A stretch of 64,000 nucleotides of DNA from Ectopseudomonas alcaliphila. GTDB taxonomy: Bacteria > Pseudomonadota > Gammaproteobacteria > Pseudomonadales > Pseudomonadaceae. The notes below the pieces were generated by a model. The model was not told the origin of the DNA. It was given only the letters and a program-made list of their open reading frames with translations, and did not search any database. The DNA lies in the NCBI RefSeq assembly GCF_900101755.1, contig NZ_FNAE01000006.1:62001-126000 (forward strand), read 5' to 3'. This document shows, piece after piece, positions 44,732 to 50,829 of this stretch (within the stretch, counting starts at the first letter, position 1; every line of letters begins with the position of its first letter). Both the position numbers and the translations under genes were made by a program.

Positions 44732-46481
44732 GGGGATTACCTTGCGTGGGCAGTGGTTGGGAAGATGCCGCAGGCACTGGGGCGAGCTGCTTGAGCGCCT
44801 CGAACTGGCTGATGAACACCTGGCCGCCGAAGCACTGCAGGAAGTCGGAGCGGCGCAGGCGATCCATTACCGGCCCTTTGACCTCGGACAGGTGCAACTG
44901 CACGCCAGCGGCATGCAGACGCTCGACGATGGCATTGAGTGAATCCAGCGCGCTGGCATCGATCAGGTTGACCCCCGAACACATCAGCACCAGATGGCGT
45001 ACTTGCGGTCGGCTGGCGATCAGCTCGCCGATGCGGTCTTCCAGATAGCGGGCATTGGGGAAATACAGGCTCTCGTCGACACGCAGCGACAACACGTTGG
45101 GCGTCTCGATCACGGCGAAACGTTCGACGTTGCGAAAATGCTCGCTGCCCGGCACCTGGCCGACCACGGCGATATGCGGTTGGCTGGTGCGCCAGAGAAA
45201 CAGCAGCAGCGACAGGCCGACGCCAAGCAGAATCCCAGCTTCGACGCCGATCAGCAGTACGCCGAGCAGGGTGGCGATCTGTGCGGCGCCGTCCTGGCGC
45301 GAATAACGCCAGGTGTGGCGCAGCGACTTGAGGTCGACCAGGCTGAGCACGGCGACGATGATGGTCGCCGCCAGCACGGCTTGCGGCAGGTCGTGCAGCA
45401 GTGGGGTCAGCAGCATCACACTGAGGCCGATACCGAGGGCGGTGAATACCCCGGCCATGGGCGTACGTGCGCCGGCATCGTAATTGACCACCGAACGGGC
45501 GAAACCGCCGGTAACCGGGAAGCCGCCGCTGAGCGCCGCGCTGATGTTCGCCGCACCGAGGCCGAGCAGTTCGTTGTCTGGCTGGATGCGTTGTCGGCGT
45601 TTGGCTGCCAGGGTCTGGCCGACCGAGACCGATTCGACGAAGCCCACTAGGCTGATCAGCAATGCCGCTGGCAGCAGTTGTATGGCCAGATCGAGATCCA
45701 GGGTGGGCAGGGTCAGCCCCGGCAGCCCTTGCGGCACCAGGCCGACCACCCTGACGCCGGCTTGTTCCAGCTGCAGCAGGTCGACAGTGGCAATCGCGAC
45801 GATAATTGCCAGCACGGGCCCGGCCTTGGCCAGGTTGTTTGCCAACTGAGCCGACAGGCCGAGGTGTTGCAGTGTCTGCTTGAGGTGGGTTCTGGCCCAC
45901 CACAGCCATGCCAGGCTGAGAACGCCGATGAGCAGGGTTGGCCCGTGCGTGCCTGGTAGCGCCTGGATCAGTTTTGGCAGTAACTGCGGCAGATTTTCGC
46001 CGGAAGCCGAGACGCCGAGCAGGTGTTTGAGCTGGCCGACGGCGATGAGAATGCCCGAGGCGCTGATGAAACCCGACACCACCGGATGACTGAGAAAGTT
46101 GGCGATGAAGCCCAGGCGCAGCATGGCCATCGCGGCCAGCAGCACGCCCGACAGCAGCGCCAGGAGCATGGCCGCACCGACGTAGGCCGGGCTGCCGGCA
46201 GGGAACAGCGGTGCCAGGGTGGCGGCGGTCATCAGCGAGACGACCGCCACCGGGCCGACCGCCAGGGTGCGACTGGAGCCGAACAGGGCATAGGCCAGCA
46301 GCGGCAGGATGCTGGCGTATAGGCCGGTCACCGGCGGCAGGCCGGCGAGCATGGCATAGGCCAGGCTCTGCGGAATCAGCATCAGAGTGACGATCAGAGC
46401 GGCGAGGCCATCCTGGGCAGCGCTGCCCCGGTCGTAGCCTCGGCCCCAGTCCAGGCAGGGTAGCCAGTGACTCGGCTTCAT
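44715..46481 (-). CDS. SulP-family anion transporter with STAS domain
   Basis: The 588-residue protein has a polytopic SulP core: LIVTLMLIPQSLAYAMLAGLPPVTGLYASILP near the N-terminus and GFVESVSVGQTLAAKRRQRI, with NELLGLGAANISAAL. A C-terminal STAS domain (about 455-560, LRVDESLYFPNARYLEDRI, then VLMCSGVNLIDASALDSL) follows. It probably moves sulfate, sulfite, thiosulfate or bicarbonate. Its place in the sulfide operon favours a sulfur oxyanion, as product export or substrate import. Its ATG overlaps the upstream stop by four bases. Confidence 0.92.
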   Translation of the reverse strand: MKPSHWLPCLDWGRGYDRGSAAQDGLAALIVTLMLIPQSLAYAMLAGLPPVTGLYASILPLLAYALFGSSRTLAVGPVAVVSLMTAATLAPLFPAGSPAYVGAAMLLALLSGVLLAAMAMLRLGFIANFLSHPVVSGFISASGILIAVGQLKHLLGVSASGENLPQLLPKLIQALPGTHGPTLLIGVLSLAWLWWARTHLKQTLQHLGLSAQLANNLAKAGPVLAIIVAIATVDLLQLEQAGVRVVGLVPQGLPGLTLPTLDLDLAIQLLPAALLISLVGFVESVSVGQTLAAKRRQRIQPDNELLGLGAANISAALSGGFPVTGGFARSVVNYDAGARTPMAGVFTALGIGLSVMLLTPLLHDLPQAVLAATIIVAVLSLVDLKSLRHTWRYSRQDGAAQIATLLGVLLIGVEAGILLGVGLSLLLFLWRTSQPHIAVVGQVPGSEHFRNVERFAVIETPNVLSLRVDESLYFPNARYLEDRIGELIASRPQVRHLVLMCSGVNLIDASALDSLNAIVERLHAAGVQLHLSEVKGPVMDRLRRSDFLQCFGGQVFISQFEALKQLAPVPAASSQPLPTQGNPHEKRS

Positions 46482-48217
46482 TTCTGTTCCTTGCCGAAGT
46501 CACAGGCTGCGGGAGCCTCGACCGCCAGCGGCGGGTGCGGCAGATGTCTGGGTTCGGCCAGCCACTCGCGGCCACGCAGCATCAGGTCGAAATAGATGCT
46601 CGGCATCATCCGTACCTTGAGATCCCAGGCCAGGCGCCGGGGTACCGCCGGATCCAGCGGGAAGGTGGGCAGCAGCTTGCCGCCATAACCGAACTCCGCC
46701 AGCACCACTTTGCCCCGCTCGACCGTCAGCGGGCAGGAACCATAACCATCGTAGATCGCCTGCGGGCCTTTGCCGCCCAGCACCGAGAGGACGTTCTCGG
46801 CAACCACCGGCGCCTGCTTGCGCACGGCGGCGGCGGTTTTCGCATTCGGTGCGGCGCAGACGTCGCCCAGGCTGAAAACATTGCCGAAGCGCGGGTGGCG
46901 CAGGGTTTCGTGATCGGCCTCGACCCAGCCGTCGGCGCCGGCCAGCGGGCTCTGACGAATGAACTCCGGCGGTCGTTGCGGGGGTACGGCGTGGAGCAGG
47001 TCGAAGGTCTCCTCGATGGTCTTGCTTTCGCCGCGGGCATCGGTCTGCTTGAACCAGGCGCGACGCGCAGGGCCATCGACGGCGATCAGGTTGGTGTTGA
47101 AGTTGAGCTGCGCGCTGTAGCGTTCGATGTACTGCATCAGCGGCGGTACGAAGGTGGGCACGCCGAACAGCACGGCGCCGGCCGAGCAGAACTCGACGTC
47201 TATCTGCGGCAGCACGCCCTGCCTCAGCCACCAGTCGCAGGACAGGTACAGGGCTTTCTGTGGTGCGCCGGCGCACTTGATCGGCATCGGCGGTTGGGTG
47301 AACAGCGCCCGGCCCTTGCGCAGGTTCTGCACCAGTTGCCAGGTGTAGGGCGCCAGTTCGAACTGGTAGTTGGACGTCACGCCGTTCTTGCCGAGGGTTT
47401 CCCTGAGACCGTCGATGCCGTCCCAGTGCAGGCTCAGGCCAGGGCAGACGATCAGGGCGCGATAGTTCACCCGGTTACCGTCTTCCAGCACCACGCGTTG
47501 CTGATCCGGCTCGAAGCCGGCCACCGCCGCGCGAATCCAGTGTGCGCCGTGTGGGATGCAGCGCGCCATGGGGCGTTCGGTGCGGGCGCGGTCGAAGATG
47601 CCGGCGCCCACCAGCGTCCAGCCTGGCTGGTAATAGTGCTGTTCGCTTGGCTCGATCACCGCGATGCGCAATTCGGCGTTGCGCTTGAGCAGGCTGGCTG
47701 TTACCGCGCAGCCCGCCGCGCCGCCGCCGACCACCACCACGTCATAGCGTTGAGTCGGTGTCCCGCCCGTTTGTGCCTGGGTGACCGTAGCCTGCTGCCA
47801 GCGTTGCTGCAGGCGAGGCGTAAGGCCACTGAGGTCGTAACCCTGAGCGCCAGCGGTGCTCAACAATGCCTGCGGATCGAGATGATGAGCTTCGCTCAGT
47901 GCCCATAGGCTGGTGGAGCGGGTGCCGGTACGACAGAACGCCAGCAGGGGGCCGCGTATCTGCCCGAGCAGGGTGGTGAAGGCGCTGACGTCTTCATCGC
48001 TGATCTGGCCGGACACCACTGGCAGGTAGTGATAATCCAGGCCGCTGTCCTTGGCGGCAGCGGCCATTTCAGCAGAGCTGGGCTGGCCTTCACCTTCACC
48101 GTCGGGACGGTTGTTGATCACGCTGCGAAAGCCGGCGGCGGCGAGCATGCCCATGTCGCCAGGTTGTAACTGAGCGGCCACGGCAATGAAGGGTGTCAGG
48201 CGCTTGATCGATTCCAT
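46478..48217 (-). CDS. Phosphatase-domain/SQR-like flavoprotein fusion
   Basis: The 579-residue protein joins two domains. Residues 1-140 are a DUF442 (tyrosine-phosphatase-like) domain with the P-loop FCRTGTRST at 94-102 (Cys95, Arg100). Residues 157-579 are an FAD oxidoreductase of the sulfide:quinone oxidoreductase class, with VVVVGGGAAGCAVTASLL, IVCPGLSLHWDGI and KCAGAPQKALYLSCDWW. Cys258, Cys315 and Cys327 could be the sulfide-reacting residues. It probably oxidises sulfide to persulfide and reduces quinone. In Blh proteins the same DUF442 domain is fused instead to a persulfide dioxygenase. Ten bases separate it from the MBL gene. Confidence 0.9.
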   Translation of the reverse strand: MESIKRLTPFIAVAAQLQPGDMGMLAAAGFRSVINNRPDGEGEGQPSSAEMAAAAKDSGLDYHYLPVVSGQISDEDVSAFTTLLGQIRGPLLAFCRTGTRSTSLWALSEAHHLDPQALLSTAGAQGYDLSGLTPRLQQRWQQATVTQAQTGGTPTQRYDVVVVGGGAAGCAVTASLLKRNAELRIAVIEPSEQHYYQPGWTLVGAGIFDRARTERPMARCIPHGAHWIRAAVAGFEPDQQRVVLEDGNRVNYRALIVCPGLSLHWDGIDGLRETLGKNGVTSNYQFELAPYTWQLVQNLRKGRALFTQPPMPIKCAGAPQKALYLSCDWWLRQGVLPQIDVEFCSAGAVLFGVPTFVPPLMQYIERYSAQLNFNTNLIAVDGPARRAWFKQTDARGESKTIEETFDLLHAVPPQRPPEFIRQSPLAGADGWVEADHETLRHPRFGNVFSLGDVCAAPNAKTAAAVRKQAPVVAENVLSVLGGKGPQAIYDGYGSCPLTVERGKVVLAEFGYGGKLLPTFPLDPAVPRRLAWDLKVRMMPSIYFDLMLRGREWLAEPRHLPHPPLAVEAPAACDFGKEQK

Positions 48218-48227
48218 GATGATGACC

Positions 48228-49091
48228 TCAAAGCACGTCGAGAGGGATCTTCAGGTAGCGGGTGCCGTTGTCTTCGGCCGGTGGTAGTTGCCCTGCACGC
48301 ATGTTGACCTGTACCGAAGGCAGAATCAGGGTGGGCATGCCCAGGGTGGCGTCGCGCTTGCGGCGCATGGCGACGAAGTCGGCCTCGGAGATGCCCTGAT
48401 GGACGTGGACGTTGTGTACACGTTCCTCGGCGACGGTGGTCTGGTAGCGAAAATCCTCGCGCCCGGGTGCCTTGTAGTCATGACACATGAACAGGCGGGT
48501 TTCGTCGGGCAGGGTGAAGAGTCTCTGGATCGACTGGTAGAGGATGTGCGCGTCGCCGCCGGGGAAGTCGCAACGGGCGGTGCCGTAGTCGGGCATGAAC
48601 AGGGTATCGCCGACGAAGCCGGCATCACCGATCAGGTAGGTCATACAGGCCGGAGTATGGCCTGGGGTGTGGATGGCTCTACCGTGAAGTTCGCCAATAT
48701 GGAAGGTATCGCCATCGTGGAACAGACGGTCGAACTGGCTACCATCGGTGGCGAACTCGGTGCCGGCGTTGAACAGCTTGCCGAAGGTGTTCTGCACCAC
48801 GGTAATGTGCTCGCCGATGGCCAGCTTGCCGCCCAGTTCACGCTTGATATAAGGCGCAGCGGAAAGATGGTCGGCATGTACGTGAGTTTCCAGCAGCCAC
48901 TCGACGCGCAGACCGCGCGCCTTGACGAAGGCGACGATGCGCTCGGCACTGGCATGTGAGGTGCGCCCGGAGGCCGGGTCGTAGTCCAGCACCGAGTCGA
49001 CGATGGCGCAGTGCTGCGTGGCGGGATCGATAACGACGTAGCTGTAGGTGTAGGTGGCAGGATCGAAGAATTCGACGACATCAGGGCGCAT
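48228..49091 (-). CDS. MBL-fold persulfide dioxygenase-like protein
   Basis: The 287-residue metallo-beta-lactamase-fold protein has the metal motif ETHVHADHLSAAPYI (His70, His72, Asp74, His75), a further His in IHTPGHTPACM, and GFVGDTLFMPDYGTARCDFPGGD. This pattern matches the ETHE1/Blh-type persulfide dioxygenases, which oxidise glutathione persulfide to sulfite with a single Fe. It is the first gene of a four-gene operon and has a GAGGAG ribosome site. A palindromic operator candidate lies 18-33 bases ahead of the ATG. Confidence 0.9.
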   Translation of the reverse strand: MRPDVVEFFDPATYTYSYVVIDPATQHCAIVDSVLDYDPASGRTSHASAERIVAFVKARGLRVEWLLETHVHADHLSAAPYIKRELGGKLAIGEHITVVQNTFGKLFNAGTEFATDGSQFDRLFHDGDTFHIGELHGRAIHTPGHTPACMTYLIGDAGFVGDTLFMPDYGTARCDFPGGDAHILYQSIQRLFTLPDETRLFMCHDYKAPGREDFRYQTTVAEERVHNVHVHQGISEADFVAMRRKRDATLGMPTLILPSVQVNMRAGQLPPAEDNGTRYLKIPLDVL

Positions 49092-49108
49092 GGTCAGGCT
49101 CCTCTCAT

Positions 49109-49124
49109 ATACCCATGGGAGTAT
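49109..49124 (-). promoter_or_regulatory. Palindromic operator candidate upstream of the sulfide operon
   Basis: ATACCCATGGGAGTAT, an almost perfect palindrome, starting 18 bases upstream of the MBL gene ATG and just before its ribosome site. It matches the sites at 44260 and 50141. A repressor here would block transcription start or elongation. Confidence 0.7.
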
Positions 49125-49295
49125 TCAATTAAGAGCAAGCGTAACTGTTTTTTGGTTCTATGCTTAGATTTAAATGGAATAAAAGAGGAGGCCTTGTTCA
49201 GCTCGGCTATAACCGTCATGCAAGCCTTTTGCAGTGCCTGGCTTCCGGTGGATTAGCCGGATGCCAGGACGCGCGAGGGGCGCGCCGGGAGGGCT

Positions 49296-49580
49296 TCAGG
49301 TGTACTTGGTAAATATCTCGCGAACGCGCTGCAGCGAGGCGTCGGTGTCCTGCTCGGGGTCAAGCATGGCCTCTTCGATCAGGCAGGTGAGCATCAGGCG
49401 GTAGGATTTGTCCAGGGCGCTACGAGCTGCCGAGAACTGCTGGGCGATGGCTGCGCAATCCTCGCCACGCTTGATCATCGCCTGGATGCCACGTATCTGG
49501 CCTTCGACACGGGCCAGGCGCTTGAGCATCGCTTGCTGCTGTTCGAGCATGCGTAGCTGCAGGTCGGTAGTCTCGGTCAT
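49296..49580 (-). CDS. CsoR/DUF156-family repressor, two-Cys variant
   Basis: The 94-residue all-helical regulator shows the family pattern LKRLARVEGQIRGIQAMIKRGEDCAAIAQQ. It has Cys42 at the usual first ligand position and Cys66 in YRLMLTCLIEEAM. There is no His in the whole protein: the family His is Leu67, and the Cys that should lie 29 residues after the first is absent. This excludes normal Cu, Ni or formaldehyde sensing and suggests a thiol or persulfide sensor like CstR, but with altered spacing. It overlaps the DUF3365 gene by four bases and likely binds the three palindromes. Confidence 0.88.
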   Translation of the reverse strand: MTETTDLQLRMLEQQQAMLKRLARVEGQIRGIQAMIKRGEDCAAIAQQFSAARSALDKSYRLMLTCLIEEAMLDPEQDTDASLQRVREIFTKYT

Positions 49581-50125
49581 GGCGTTTCCTGTGCAATGGG
49601 GCGACGGAGGGTAAAGGCGCCGCGTAGTTCGCCGACCTGGTAGCCGCGTGCCTGATCCTGCGGATAGTACTGGTCAATGGCGTCTTGTACCTCTGCTTTG
49701 ATCGCCGTGCCGTGACAAGCCATGCAGGGTTCACCTACGGCAATGGCCTGCATGTAGCGGTACTGGCCGTCGACCTCTTCGCCATGGCGTAGCTCTTTCA
49801 CCGGAGTGCCAGCCTCGGCCGCGCTGGCGAAGCGTTCGAGCACGGCTCGCTCCCAGGCATCAGGAACGTTATCCGGGTTGCGTACCTTGAGCGATGTGCG
49901 GCCCACCTGCCAGGCGTGCTGGCTGTGTTCGCTGGCGATCTGCGGCGCCACAGCCTGGCAGGCCTGCACGGCTGCAATCGGCCCGCCCTCAGTGATGGCC
50001 TGGCGCACGGTGCCTAGCAGCTGTTCGGCGAATGGCGGGATCTGCGCAGCTGCCTCGTTTTGCCAGGGCGTGGCGGCGTGTGCGTCAGTGCAGGCGAGCA
50101 ATGTGGCGAGCAGGAGTGGGCGCAT
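49577..50125 (-). CDS. Periplasmic c-haem DUF3365 (Tll0287-like) protein
   Basis: The 182-residue protein has a short signal peptide (MRPLLLATLLACTDAHA) and one c-type haem motif CMACH at 134-138. The domain matches the DUF3365/Tll0287-like family (RRTSLKVRNPDN-like segment GRTSLKVRNPDNVPDAWE, and the C-terminal YQVGELRGAFTLRRP). These proteins bind haem in the periplasm and may sense redox state, gas or sulfide. It is the first gene of the two-gene regulator operon, with a palindromic operator candidate 16-31 bases upstream of its ATG. Confidence 0.87.
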   Translation of the reverse strand: MRPLLLATLLACTDAHAATPWQNEAAAQIPPFAEQLLGTVRQAITEGGPIAAVQACQAVAPQIASEHSQHAWQVGRTSLKVRNPDNVPDAWERAVLERFASAAEAGTPVKELRHGEEVDGQYRYMQAIAVGEPCMACHGTAIKAEVQDAIDQYYPQDQARGYQVGELRGAFTLRRPIAQETP

Positions 50126-50140
50126 GGTCGGACCTCATAA

Positions 50141-50156
50141 ATACTGGTGGGGGTAT
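50141..50156 (-). promoter_or_regulatory. Palindromic operator candidate upstream of the regulator operon
   Basis: ATACTGGTGGGGGTAT, the third copy of the motif, 16-31 bases before the DUF3365 gene ATG. Spacing to the start codon is nearly the same as for the site at 49109, fitting autoregulation. Confidence 0.65.
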
Positions 50157-50228
50157 TTATGCATGAAACGCAAAGTCTGTCATCGCAGTTGCCTGCGACA
50201 TTCTGACCAGTGGTCTGTCAGGCGTGGG

Positions 50229-50636
50229 TCAGTGCTTGGAGCCGTCGGTGGGCAGGGCCAGCAGCTGTTTTTCCTGGTTCCAGTCGAAGGGCTCGTCGTT
50301 TTCTTCGGCTTCGAAGCGGCGCTCGTCGAGGGCTTGATACAGGGCGATTTCGTCGTCCGGCATGAAGTGCAGGCAATCGCCGCCGAAGAACCACAGCAGA
50401 TCGCGCGGTACCAGGTGGGCGATCTGCGGGTAGCGGTGGAACACCTGGCTGATCAGGTCCTGGCCCAGGTATTGGCTGGATACCGGATCAAGCGGCAGTT
50501 CGGCGAGCAGTTCGTCGTAGCGCTCGAGGAACAGGGCGTGGCTGTCGTCGAGCACCTGTTCGGCTTCGCCCAGGGCGACGAGAATGCCGCGCAGGTGGTT
50601 GAGCAGGGCGAGGTGGTGTTCGAGATGGCTGGCCAT
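50229..50636 (-). CDS. PA2817-family protein
   Basis: The 135-residue acidic protein (HLEHHLALLNHLRGILVALGE, then FHRYPQIAHLVPRDLLWFFGGDCLHFMPDDEI) belongs to a small family kept next to fadE in pseudomonads and named after a P. aeruginosa gene. It is probably cytosolic with a helical N-terminal half. I see no catalytic motif. The start MASHLEHH has a purine-rich site; an upstream frame runs into repeat sequence. It marks the return to conserved gene order after the cyd/sulfide block. Confidence 0.75.
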   Translation of the reverse strand: MASHLEHHLALLNHLRGILVALGEAEQVLDDSHALFLERYDELLAELPLDPVSSQYLGQDLISQVFHRYPQIAHLVPRDLLWFFGGDCLHFMPDDEIALYQALDERRFEAEENDEPFDWNQEKQLLALPTDGSKH

Positions 50637-50705
50637 GGTGCAGGTTCCTGAAGGGTAAAACGGGCGCAGGAGTATAAAGTTCCTGGCGCCCGCTGTCCTG
50701 CATAG

Positions 50706-50822
50706 CGGGCCTTCGTGGGAGGGGGCTTTCGGCTCGGGCATCCTGCTTCGCTCTACCTCCTGCATCCCAGCAGTCGTAGCCGCGACGCAAGAAACTCGCG
50801 GCTAAAGCCCCTCCCACAAGCG
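50706..50822. repeat. REP-like units between the PA2817-family gene and fadE
   Basis: TTCGTGGGAGGGGGCTTTCG, a GTAGCCGCGACGCAAG unit, and CTCGCGGCTAAAGCCCCTCC in succession. They can fold into a stem of two complementary units about 70 bases apart. No gene is seen. Confidence 0.6.
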
Positions 50823-50829
50823 GTTCGAC

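Noticed and set aside
49125..49295. A small peptide in the gap between the sulfide operon and the repressor gene
   Set aside because: The plus-strand frame near 49170-49255 has no start with a ribosome site and lies against the direction of all neighbours.
50126..50228. An attachment-site repeat of the tRNA-Gly 3' end at the right border of the cyd/sulfide block
   Set aside because: I looked for GTTCGAGTCTCGTTTCCCGC or part of it here and did not find it. No integrase gene is present.
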